Assembly (NCBI RefSeq): GCF_005146945.1
Contig: NZ_SWMS01000009.1
Span: forward strand, 124,001-188,000
Length of the DNA: 64,000 nucleotides
Origin: Prauserella endophytica
GTDB lineage: Bacteria > Actinomycetota > Actinomycetes > Mycobacteriales > Pseudonocardiaceae
Direction of reading: 5' to 3'
Positions within the stretch are counted from its first letter, which is position 1. Each line of letters starts with the position of its first letter. Position numbers and translations under genes: made by a program. The notes below the pieces were generated by a model. That model did not search any database. It had not been told where the DNA came from and saw only the letters and a program-made list of their open reading frames with translations. Below, piece after piece: positions 8,730 to 17,542 of the stretch.

Positions 8730-9212
8730 ATGGGACAACGCGAGCATTCCTACGCACTCACCGTGCGGTGGACGGGAAACCAGGGCACCGGCACGTCCGG
8801 CTACCGCTCCTACAGCCGCGAGCACGAGATCAGTGCGGAGGGCAAACCGGTGCTGACCGGCTCCGCCGACCCGGCGTTCCGGGGCGACCCCGCCCAGTGG
8901 AATCCCGAGGATTTGCTGGTCGCTGCGCTCTCCGAGTGTCACCTGCTGTGGTACCTCGCCCTGTGCGCGCAGGCGGGGGTCGTGGTGACCGACTACGTCG
9001 ACGCCGCGTCGGGGACGATGGCCCAGCAGGCCGACGGCGCCGGGCAGTTCACCGAGGTGGTGCTGCGGCCGACGGTGACGGTCGCCGAAGCCGCCATGGT
9101 GGAGAAGGCCGCCGAACTGCACGGCCCAGCGCACGAGAAGTGCTTCATCGCACGCTCGGTGAACTTCCCCGTGAAGCACGAGCCGACGATCCTCTGCGAC
9201 ACCGCAGCCTGA
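8730..9212 (+). CDS. OsmC-family peroxidase
   Basis: A 160-residue OsmC/Ohr-fold protein. Both redox cysteines are present: SECHLLWYL (about residue 71) and HEKCFIARSVNFPV (about 138). The C-terminal pattern is typical of the OsmC rather than Ohr branch. It probably reduces organic hydroperoxides with a thiol donor. The ATG at 8730 is only 6 bases beyond GGTATACC (8717-8724 approximately), so a leaderless transcript is possible. The gene is followed by a GC-rich hairpin. Confidence 0.88.
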   Translation: MGQREHSYALTVRWTGNQGTGTSGYRSYSREHEISAEGKPVLTGSADPAFRGDPAQWNPEDLLVAALSECHLLWYLALCAQAGVVVTDYVDAASGTMAQQADGAGQFTEVVLRPTVTVAEAAMVEKAAELHGPAHEKCFIARSVNFPVKHEPTILCDTAA

Positions 9213-9225
9213 ATCCATGAAAGAG

Positions 9226-9265
9226 GACGGCCCCGGCCCCGGAGTGCTCAGGGACCAGGGCCGTC
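9226..9265. terminator. Hairpin between osmC-like gene and the AT-hook gene
   Basis: GACGGCCC (9226-9233) pairs with GGGCCGTC (9258-9265), with further GC pairing possible inside the 24-nt loop. It lies between two convergent genes (stops at 9212 and 9278), so a bidirectional terminator is plausible. There is no T-run. Confidence 0.45.
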
Positions 9266-9277
9266 AGGAGGAAGGTC

Positions 9278-9763
9278 TCAGTTCTCCAGCTCGGCGAGCG
9301 CCTGCTTGGCCTGCTCCAGCTGGGCCTCGAGCTCTGCGACCTTGGCGGCCTGCTGTTCCCTCGCCGCGTTGATCACCTCGTCGATGGGGGCCGACAGCTC
9401 CTCGTGGAGTTCCCTTGCCGCCCGCGACACCGCGGACGCCGGGATGTCGAGGCCGCGCGCGACCCACTTGCTGCCGTGCTTGAGCTCCGCCTGCCACTCG
9501 CCGTCGGCGGTGCCTGTGACCGTGAGCGTCAGCTCGACGGTGCGGGTCTTGCGCGCGCTGCTCGAGCCCTTCGGGCGGCCCCGCTTCGGCTTGCTCTCCT
9601 CGGCGGGAGCCGGCGTCTCCGCGTTCGCCGTGGGCTCAGGGGACTCCGAGGACGCCGAGGACTCGGCGTGCTGCGCCGCCTCTGGATCCTGCGCAGCCTG
9701 CGCGGGTGCCGCGTCGGCGGAGTTCACCTGCTCGTCCGGCGTGATGGATGTGTCCAAGCTCAT
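9278..9763 (-). CDS. AT-hook plus coiled-coil protein (DUF6319-like), SOS-box promoter
   Basis: A 161-residue protein in four parts: an acidic Ala/Glu/Pro-rich N-terminus (1-55), an AT-hook-like basic motif KPKRGRPKG followed by SSSARK, a compact central segment (VELTLTVTGTADGEWQAEL ... GSKWVARGLDIPASAVSRAA), and a C-terminal coiled coil (AKVAELEAQLEQAKQALAEL). The RGRP core suggests minor-groove binding to AT-rich DNA. The product resembles actinobacterial proteins of unknown function (DUF6319, by memory). Its promoter contains a LexA-type box, so it may be DNA-damage induced. The ATG at 9763 follows a purine-rich GGGAGACC stretch. Confidence 0.8.
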   Translation of the reverse strand: MSLDTSITPDEQVNSADAAPAQAAQDPEAAQHAESSASSESPEPTANAETPAPAEESKPKRGRPKGSSSARKTRTVELTLTVTGTADGEWQAELKHGSKWVARGLDIPASAVSRAARELHEELSAPIDEVINAAREQQAAKVAELEAQLEQAKQALAELEN

Positions 9764-9808
9764 GCGGGGTGGTCTCCCTGTCGGTGGCGTGCGGCTACGA
9801 CGGCCGAA

Positions 9809-9836
9809 AGTATAGAACACACGTTCGAGATCAAGA
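9809..9836 (-). promoter_or_regulatory. Promoter with embedded LexA SOS box for the AT-hook gene
   Basis: On the minus strand: -35 TCTTGA (9831-9836), 16-bp spacer, -10 TATACT (9809-9814). The spacer holds CGAAC-GTGT-GTTC (GAAC/GTTC arms at 9815-9826), matching the Gram-positive LexA consensus CGAACRNRYGTTYC at 13 of 14 positions and the mycobacterial TCGAACNNNNGTTCGA except for one flank base. A repressor here would block RNA polymerase directly. The start codon is 46 bases downstream of the -10 box. Confidence 0.75.
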
Positions 9837-10101
9837 CTGCCAGGGCTGGGGTGGCCGCGATTGTTCCGTTTCGATCGAGGCCGGCCAATGTGGCGCTGCT
9901 CGCACTTTCCGGGTAGGAATTCCACGGGAGAAGGAGCCCGGACCGGTGACATTGCGCCGCAGCGGGTGACGACGATCCTCAAGATCGCGTTGTGTCGCCT
10001 GACGAGGGTTAACACTATCGGGTGATCCACTGGCGAGTGGCTGGCCTGCGTAAACGCGCCGTTTGCGCTGCTGCCGGGGTTGTGGTGGAAAACCAACGAG
10101 T

Positions 10102-10130
10102 TTGATCCGCCGTTCTTCACGGGATAACAA
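10102..10130 (+). promoter_or_regulatory. Possible promoter for the L,D-transpeptidase
   Basis: TTGATC and TAACAA hexamers separated by 17 bp. The -35 matches consensus at 4 of 6; the -10 lacks the usual final T. It is the best pair I see upstream of 10237, but it is weak. Confidence 0.3.
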
Positions 10131-10236
10131 TGCGAGTCGTCTCGTACGCATGCGGTAGTCAGCGCGATTTCTGGCGCTGTCGTTGGGGTTCCGCGTGTGT
10201 GTACCCGTGTACCTACTGCTTCAGGACAAGTGATCG

Positions 10237-11046
10237 ATGGATAGATCTGGCACCTCCCGTGCCCTCGGGAGGAAAAGGTCGGCACGACTGCTGGCGGTCG
10301 CAAGCGCGGCACTGCTGGCGTTCCTCGTCTCCGCGTGTGGCGGCGGAGAGGAGCAGAACACGGTCCAGCCATCGGCGGTGAGCCAGGAAGACCTGACTCG
10401 CCTGCCCGACGCCACGACATACGGCGACCTCGCGGATGCACCCCTCGACCCCGGCGCCGCCCCCACCGGGCAGGTGCTGCACCCGAAGAAGGACCTCGTC
10501 GTCTACAAGGCCGTGAACGGGGAGCCGTTCGCGAAGCTGCCGACCCGCCAGATGGGTTCCCCGACCTGGGTTCCCGTGATCGCCACGCAGGGCGAGTGGG
10601 CGCAGGTTCTGCTGCCGACGCGGCCAAACGGGGCGAGCGGCTGGATCCACGCCGGAGACTCCGATGTGGAGTCGGCGCGCAACAACTTCGTGGTCAACGT
10701 GAACCGCGAGGCGTTCGAGCTCGAGATCACCGAGGACGGCAAGTCACTCGGGAAATGGACCATCGGCATCGGTAAGGACGAGCACCCGACGCCGGAGGGG
10801 CGTGCGTACATCATCGCCTCCATCGAGGAGACGGTGAACGACTACAGCCCCATCGTGCTTCCGTTGAGCTTTCACTCGGATTCGCACGAGACGTTCGGCG
10901 GTGGCCCCGGCACCGTCGGCATTCACACCTGGCCGGACGACAGCTTCGTCGGCCAGGCGAACAGCGACGGGTGCATCAGGGTGACGCAAGAGGCCCTCGA
11001 CGAACTCGTCAAGCTTCCGCTCGGCACGGTCGTCAACATCGTCTGA
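10237..11046 (+). CDS. L,D-transpeptidase (YkuD) lipoprotein
   Basis: A 269-residue lipoprotein: basic n-region, hydrophobic segment and lipobox LVSAC (Cys about 34). An SH3-like segment (about 75-145, ending in SGWIHAGD) precedes the YkuD catalytic domain, which carries VGIHTW and the active-site motif NSDGCIRV with the nucleophile Cys. It would form 3-3 cross-links in peptidoglycan or attach proteins to it, outside the membrane. The ATG at 10237 is the only start giving a complete signal peptide. It is followed 80 bp later by another secreted-protein gene in the same direction. Confidence 0.9.
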   Translation: MDRSGTSRALGRKRSARLLAVASAALLAFLVSACGGGEEQNTVQPSAVSQEDLTRLPDATTYGDLADAPLDPGAAPTGQVLHPKKDLVVYKAVNGEPFAKLPTRQMGSPTWVPVIATQGEWAQVLLPTRPNGASGWIHAGDSDVESARNNFVVNVNREAFELEITEDGKSLGKWTIGIGKDEHPTPEGRAYIIASIEETVNDYSPIVLPLSFHSDSHETFGGGPGTVGIHTWPDDSFVGQANSDGCIRVTQEALDELVKLPLGTVVNIV

Positions 11047-11126
11047 CGCCTTTTTCGGAAGCTTTCTTTCGCACGAAGAACCGCTTTCCGCGGTAATTGT
11101 ACGCAATTTCTTTGAAGGGTAGTTCA

Positions 11127-11897
11127 TTGTCCAAGAGAAGACTGGCCGTGACCGGTGTCGGCGCCCTTTCGGCCGTGCTGACCGCTGGTGTCCTGCTCGC
11201 CCCCACCGCTTCGGCCACCGGTGGCGAGAACTCGGCCTTCGCGATCTCCGCCAACGGTCTGCTCAAGATCGCCCCGACGCCGTACGTGGACGACACGAAC
11301 GGCGCCACGGAGGAGTCGGTCGTCAGGCTCGACGTGCCGCAGAACCTGCTGAGCCTGGGCGTGCTCAACGCGCGTGCCGGTGACGGCTACGCCAAGTCGA
11401 GCATCGCCGACCTGCGCGTGAGCCTCAACGCGCTGCCCGACCTCGGCCTCGGCCTCTCGCAGCCGCTCGTCGCCGCCGAGGCCATCGAGGCCAACTGCGA
11501 GGACGGCGTGGCGTCCTCGTCGGTCGCCGGCGCGTCGGTCGCCGGGATCGCCCTGGACGTGGCCGCTCCCCCGAACACCGCCATCGAGGTGCCGGGCCTG
11601 GCCTCGGTCACCCTCAACAAGCAGGTCACCAACGACGACGGCTCGACCACCGTCACTGCCATCTCGATCAAGGTCAACAAGCTGCAGAGCCTCGACCTCG
11701 CGTCGGCGACCTGCACGAAGGCTGACGACGACGGCGGAAAGCCTTCCACCCCGCCGACGACGCCCGGTGACGACGACGGCGACAACGGTGGCGACAACGG
11801 CGACGACTCGAACGGCGGCTCCGGCTCGCAGGCCGACAAGGACGGCATGGCCCCGGTGCCGACCCCGGTGAAGGGCCACCTGGACGTGACCGGCTGA
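11127..11897 (+). CDS. Secreted protein of unknown function with acidic Gly/Asp-rich tail
   Basis: A 256-residue exported protein. The TTG at 11127 follows GAAGGG with 7-base spacing, and gives a clean signal peptide (SKRRLAVTGVGALSAVLTAG) cleaved near ASA-TGG. The mature protein is beta-rich with two Cys (ANCEDG and SATCTK) that may form a disulfide. The last 50 residues are low complexity (GDDDGDNGGDNGDD...). It resembles actinobacterial choice-of-anchor proteins, but I see no LPXTG or membrane anchor. Another in-frame TTG at 11097 lacks a ribosome binding site. The role is unknown; a cell-envelope function is likely from context. Confidence 0.75.
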   Translation: MSKRRLAVTGVGALSAVLTAGVLLAPTASATGGENSAFAISANGLLKIAPTPYVDDTNGATEESVVRLDVPQNLLSLGVLNARAGDGYAKSSIADLRVSLNALPDLGLGLSQPLVAAEAIEANCEDGVASSSVAGASVAGIALDVAAPPNTAIEVPGLASVTLNKQVTNDDGSTTVTAISIKVNKLQSLDLASATCTKADDDGGKPSTPPTTPGDDDGDNGGDNGDDSNGGSGSQADKDGMAPVPTPVKGHLDVTG

Positions 11898-11925
11898 TCG
11901 GCTGATCGGCTGAGCGCACAACGAG

Positions 11926-11960
11926 AAGCGGCCTCCACCCACGCCGGGTGGAGGCCGCTT
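11926..11960. terminator. 15-bp stem bidirectional terminator
   Basis: A perfect 15-bp stem (11926-11940 and 11946-11960) with loop ACGCC, followed on the plus strand by TCGCTT. It lies between the convergent secreted-protein and acetyl-CoA synthetase genes, whose stops are at 11897 and 11978. Confidence 0.8.
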
Positions 11961-11977
11961 TCGCTTGCGCTGTCGAG

Positions 11978-13966
<1,989 letters not shown>

Positions 13967-14146
13967 GGTGCTTGGCCTCCTGATACGCGAATCGTGGCGG
14001 CGTCCGTAGTGACGTTAGTACGGCATGTAGAAGGTTGCAGCCAGGTTGCCGGTGCGACAAGGAGCGGGCGACGAGCGGCTGACAAGCGGTTGACGGGCGC
14101 TGCCTATGCTCGTCGTACCCGGTAGTAGGCGAAAGGGACGGCGCGG

Positions 14147-14641
14147 ATGGCTGAGCGCGAGGAGCTCACGTGGGAACTGTTCGGCACGGCCAGCCGTGAG
14201 CTGGCGACGCAGGTGGCCGACAGCGGGTTCCGGCCCGATCTCATCCTGTCGATCGCGCGCGGCGGCCTGTTCGTCGCGGGCGCGCTCGGGTACGCGCTGG
14301 ACGTGAAGAACCTGCACGTCATGAACGTCGAGTTCTACACGGGCGTCGACCAGCGGCTCGACCTCCCGGTGATGCTGCCGCCGGTGCCCAACGCTGTCGA
14401 CCTTGCCGGTGCCACCGTGCTCGTGGCCGACGACGTCGCCGACACCGGCGCCACGCTCAAGCTGGTTCGCGACTTCTGCGCCGACCAGGTGGCCGAGGTG
14501 CGCTGCGCCGTCGTCTACGAGAAGCCGACGTCGGCGGTCGCGTGCGAGTACGTGTGGCGGCGCACCGACAGGTGGATCAACTTCCCGTGGTCGACGCTGC
14601 CGCCGGTGGTCGAGAAGAAGGGCCAGGTGCTCGACGCATGA
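14147..14641 (+). CDS. Phosphoribosyltransferase (xanthine/guanine-type)
   Basis: A 164-residue type I phosphoribosyltransferase. The PRPP-binding loop is VLVADDVADTGATLK and the fold start ILSIARGGLFVAG contains the pyrophosphate loop. Size and the C-terminal WINFPW segment resemble xanthine/hypoxanthine or pyrimidine-type PRTases of actinobacteria; the exact base is not determined. GAAAGGGA precedes the ATG at 14147. The stop overlaps the start of the next gene (ATGA), implying coupled expression. Confidence 0.85.
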   Translation: MAEREELTWELFGTASRELATQVADSGFRPDLILSIARGGLFVAGALGYALDVKNLHVMNVEFYTGVDQRLDLPVMLPPVPNAVDLAGATVLVADDVADTGATLKLVRDFCADQVAEVRCAVVYEKPTSAVACEYVWRRTDRWINFPWSTLPPVVEKKGQVLDA

Positions 14642-15372
14642 CGGACCCGCTCGCGCCTCTGTTGGAGCTCGACGGCGTCGCCACTGCCGCCAAGACCGCG
14701 CAGGACGCCATTTTCGCGGTGCACCGGCACCGCGCGAACCTGCGCGGCGGATCGGCCACCGCGGCGGAGGCATCGGTGCGTGCGGCCCGAGCGTCGGCAG
14801 GCACCGAGGGCGCCGACCCGGACCTGCCCGACGAGGGTGCCGTGACCGACCCGGTGCTGGCGGGCGCCCTGCGCGTGGCCGAGGCCGCGGAGTCGCTGCT
14901 GCCGACGTGGCGGCGGGCGCCGCTGCAGGCGCTGGCGAGGATGCACGTGCTCGCGGCCGCCGACCTCACCGCCGACGCCGACGCGCTCGGCAGGCCCCGC
15001 ACCGGCGCGGGGGTCGGCGCGCGGCTGGAGCTGCTCGCCCAGCTCGTCACGGGCGCGACGGCCGTGCCGGGGCCGGTGCTGACCGCCGTGGTGCACGGCG
15101 AACTGCTGACGCTGCGGCCGTTCGGCTCGGCCGACGGCGTGGTCGCGCGTGCCGCTGCCAGGCTGACCATGATCGCGACCGGTCTCGACCCGAAGGCGCT
15201 GACCGTGCCCGAGGTGGCCTACTTCCGGCGCACCGGCCGCTATCACGAGGCCGCCGGGGGGTTCGCGAGCGGCGAGCCCGAGGGCGTGCGGCAGTGGCTG
15301 TTGTTCTCGTGCGAGGCGTTCGAGGCGGGAGCGCGGGAGGCGACGAGCATCGCCGATGCCGCCGCCTCCTGA
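14638..15372 (+). CDS. Degenerate Fic-like protein
   Basis: A 244-residue helical protein coupled by ATGA overlap to the phosphoribosyltransferase. Residues around 155-175 (LRPFGSADGVVAR) align with the Fic motif HPFx(D/E)GNGRxxR but lack the catalytic His (Arg), the Asn and the first Arg. The flanking helices (VHGELLTLRPF, ARAAARLTM) fit a Fic core. If so, it is a catalytically dead AMPylator fold, perhaps a binding protein. This is my pattern match and not certain; the protein could be an unrelated helical family. It is nearly convergent with murQ (5 bp). Confidence 0.6.
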   Translation: MTDPLAPLLELDGVATAAKTAQDAIFAVHRHRANLRGGSATAAEASVRAARASAGTEGADPDLPDEGAVTDPVLAGALRVAEAAESLLPTWRRAPLQALARMHVLAAADLTADADALGRPRTGAGVGARLELLAQLVTGATAVPGPVLTAVVHGELLTLRPFGSADGVVARAAARLTMIATGLDPKALTVPEVAYFRRTGRYHEAAGGFASGEPEGVRQWLLFSCEAFEAGAREATSIADAAAS

Positions 15373-15377
15373 GCCGG

Positions 15378-16391
15378 TTAAGAGGCCCGCGCCCGCACGG
15401 ACTCCAGTGCCTTGCGGACGTGCCCGTCGGTCGCGGCCAGCGCCTTGCCCGCCGCGGCGACGTCCACTCCGGACAGCAGGTGGACGAGTGCGACCTTCAG
15501 ATCGCCGTCCGCCTTGGTCAGTGCCTCGTCGCAGTCCTGCGCGCTGAGCCCGGTGGCCTCTTGCAGGATGCGCAGCGTGCGACCCCGCAGCTTCGCGTTC
15601 GTCGCACGCATGCTGACCATCAGGTTCGAGTAGGTCCGGCCGAGCTTGACCATCGTCGCCGTGGAGAAGGCGGTGAGGACGATCTTCTGCGCGGTGCCCG
15701 CCTTCATGCGGGTGGAGCCCGCGATGGTCTCGGGTCCGGTGTCCACGGCGATCAGCACGTCGACACCCGGCGGCTTCGGCGCACCCGGGTTGCCGGACAC
15801 GAGCCCGGTCCGTGCGCCGCGCCGCTTGGCGGCCTGCACCGCGCCCAGCACGTAGGGCGTGCGGCCGGACGCGGTCAGCCCGAGCACGAAGTCGCCCGCC
15901 GCCACCGTGGAGCTCAGCTCCGCGGCGCCCGCGCTCTCGTCGTCCTCCGCGTTCTCGACGGCGTGGCGCAGCGCGCGCTCCCCGCCCGCGTGGTGTGCCA
16001 CGAACCAGTCGGGCGGCACGTTGAACGTGGGCACCAGCTCCGCGGCGTCCAGTACGGCGAGCCTGCCGGATGTGCCCGCGCCCACGTAGTGGACGCGGTG
16101 CCCGCCACGGAGCGCCTCCGTGGCGTAGTCGACGGCCGTCGCGAGCTGCGGCAGCACCGCGTGCACGGCGCGGGGGACACGGCTGTCCTCGGCGTTGATC
16201 GCCGTGAGAATGCCCGCGGTGGACATCTGGTCGATGTCCGTGGTGCGGGGGTTGCGTTGCTCGGTGGGCGAGTCGACGTGCACCACCTGGGGTGGTACCG
16301 CACCGACCATCCTGCGGCTGGTTGTCATTGGCCTCACCGTCTTCGCAGTTCTGCTGTCGGAACGCGCAGCCGTATCCACCGCGTCGCTCAT
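15378..16391 (-). CDS. murQ: N-acetylmuramic acid 6-phosphate etherase
   Basis: A 337-residue SIS-domain lyase that cleaves the D-lactyl ether of MurNAc-6-P to give GlcNAc-6-P. Family motifs are VGAGTSGRLAVLDAAE, the AENAEDD-type loop (VENAEDDES) and the signature GSTRMKAGTAQK. The C-terminal UBA-like helical segment (ATGLSAQDCDEAL) is also typical. The ATG at 16391 overlaps the stop of murR (ATGA). Together with nagZ, namZ and the AmiE-like gene upstream it completes a MurNAc recycling pathway, but no PTS transporter (MurP) or MurNAc kinase is seen in the block. Confidence 0.94.
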   Translation of the reverse strand: MSDAVDTAARSDSRTAKTVRPMTTSRRMVGAVPPQVVHVDSPTEQRNPRTTDIDQMSTAGILTAINAEDSRVPRAVHAVLPQLATAVDYATEALRGGHRVHYVGAGTSGRLAVLDAAELVPTFNVPPDWFVAHHAGGERALRHAVENAEDDESAGAAELSSTVAAGDFVLGLTASGRTPYVLGAVQAAKRRGARTGLVSGNPGAPKPPGVDVLIAVDTGPETIAGSTRMKAGTAQKIVLTAFSTATMVKLGRTYSNLMVSMRATNAKLRGRTLRILQEATGLSAQDCDEALTKADGDLKVALVHLLSGVDVAAAGKALAATDGHVRKALESVRARAS

Positions 16392-17371
16392 TTGCCGGTG
16401 TCCCTCGGCCGCCTCCTGCCGTCGGGTCTGACCCCGAGCCGGTGGGTGCCCACCGCGTCGCGGGTGGCGTCGAGCGCGCTGACGGCGTCGTCCATGTGCC
16501 GCTGCGCGACCCCGATGAACAGGCAGTCGATCACCGTCAGCTGGGCGATCCGGCTGGCCGTCGCACCGGAACGGAACGTGGTCTCGCGGGCCGCCGTGGT
16601 GAGCACGTGGTCGGCGACCTCCGTGATCGGCGAGCGCGGGAAGTTCGTCACCGCCACCGTGGTCGCGCCGTGCTCCCTCGCCACGCGCAGCGCCTCGACG
16701 GTGTCGGTGGTGGCGCCGGTGTGGGACATGCCCACGGCCACGTCACCGGCCTTAAGCACGGCGGCGGAGGTCAGCATGATGTGCGTGTCCGACCAGGCGA
16801 AGCTGATGCGCCCGATGCGGTGCAGCTTCTGCTGAAGGTCCGCGGCGACGAACGCGCTCGCGCCGACGCCGTAGACGTCGACCCTGCCCGCCGCGGCGAG
16901 GAGGTCGATCACGCGCTCCAGCTCGGCGACGTCAAGCTGCTCCGCCGTCTCCTCGACGGCGCGCGCGTCGGCGAAGCTCACCTTGCTGACCACGGAGGCC
17001 AGGTCGTCCTCCCTGGTGATGTCGCCGCCGAGGTTGCGCGTGGAGCGTGCGGCCGACCGGGCGGTGTCCGCGGCGAGCGCGATGCGCAGCTGCGGGTAAC
17101 CGCCGACCCCGATGGCCTTGCAGAACCGGGTGACGGTGGTCTCGCTGGTGTTCGCGGCGAGTGCGACCTCGGTGATGCTGCGCCGGGCGACGGCCGAAGG
17201 GTCGTCGAGCACGACCTTCGCCACGCGCTGCTCGGCCCGCGCCAGGCCCGGGAGTAGCGAGCGGATGCGCACGAGCGGGCTGGCGTCCGCGTCGAGACCC
17301 TGGCCGACGGCTGCCTCGGGACCGTCGGGAGACGGCTCCGGAACGTCCTGGTCGTCAGGGTGGACACTCAT
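16388..17371 (-). CDS. murR: MurR/RpiR-family transcriptional regulator
   Basis: A 327-residue regulator with an N-terminal HTH_6 domain (RSITEVALAANTSETTVTRFCKAIG) and a C-terminal SIS sugar-phosphate-binding domain (VYGVGASAFVA, GMSHTGATTDTV). It probably senses MurNAc-6-P or a related sugar phosphate and controls the recycling genes. I chose the ATG at 17371: a -35/-10 pair ends exactly 7 bases before it, so the mRNA would be leaderless. A further in-frame ATG at 17398 lies upstream of that -10 box. It is coupled to murQ by a 4-bp overlap. Confidence 0.88.
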   Translation of the reverse strand: MSVHPDDQDVPEPSPDGPEAAVGQGLDADASPLVRIRSLLPGLARAEQRVAKVVLDDPSAVARRSITEVALAANTSETTVTRFCKAIGVGGYPQLRIALAADTARSAARSTRNLGGDITREDDLASVVSKVSFADARAVEETAEQLDVAELERVIDLLAAAGRVDVYGVGASAFVAADLQQKLHRIGRISFAWSDTHIMLTSAAVLKAGDVAVGMSHTGATTDTVEALRVAREHGATTVAVTNFPRSPITEVADHVLTTAARETTFRSGATASRIAQLTVIDCLFIGVAQRHMDDAVSALDATRDAVGTHRLGVRPDGRRRPRDTGK

Positions 17372-17378
17372 CGTGGGA

Positions 17379-17407
17379 AACTTACTAACCGTAGGCATCT
17401 GCGACAA
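17379..17407 (-). promoter_or_regulatory. Leaderless murR-murQ promoter with candidate MurR operator
   Basis: Minus-strand -35 TTGTCG (17402-17407), 17-bp spacer, -10 TAAGTT (17379-17384), then 7 bases to the ATG at 17371. The bases over and beside the -10 box read GTTAGTAAGTTTCC. The nagZ promoter has GTTAGTAGCTTTCC in the same place, so 12 of 14 bases agree, well beyond the -10 consensus. Confidence 0.7.
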
Positions 17408-17505
17408 GGTTACCCACACCTTTCGGAATGATCGCAACCTGAGAGTGTTCCCACGTCCCGTGCTGCTGCTTCGTAGTTGCTGAGAAAGTCGCCAACCGGG
17501 TCGTG

Positions 17506-17531
17506 GTCGTTAACCTCCCCAGGCTAACGAC
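17506..17531. terminator. Hairpin ending the nagZ-namZ-amiE transcript
   Basis: Arms 17506-17516 and 17521-17531 pair over 11 bp with one mismatch around a CCCC loop, 12 bp after the AmiE-like stop. It separates that operon from the downstream murR promoter. No T-run follows. Confidence 0.55.
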
Positions 17532-17542
17532 TTCGCAACTAA

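Larger units (their letters stand above)
9764..10236. other. 473-bp divergent intergenic region
   Basis: Between the divergent AT-hook and L,D-transpeptidase genes. The left side holds the SOS-box promoter (9809-9836). A possible forward promoter is TTGATC (10102-10107), 17 bp, TAACAA (10125-10130), about 100 bp before the transpeptidase start. The region is less GC-rich than its surroundings and I see no convincing small gene in it. Confidence 0.4.
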
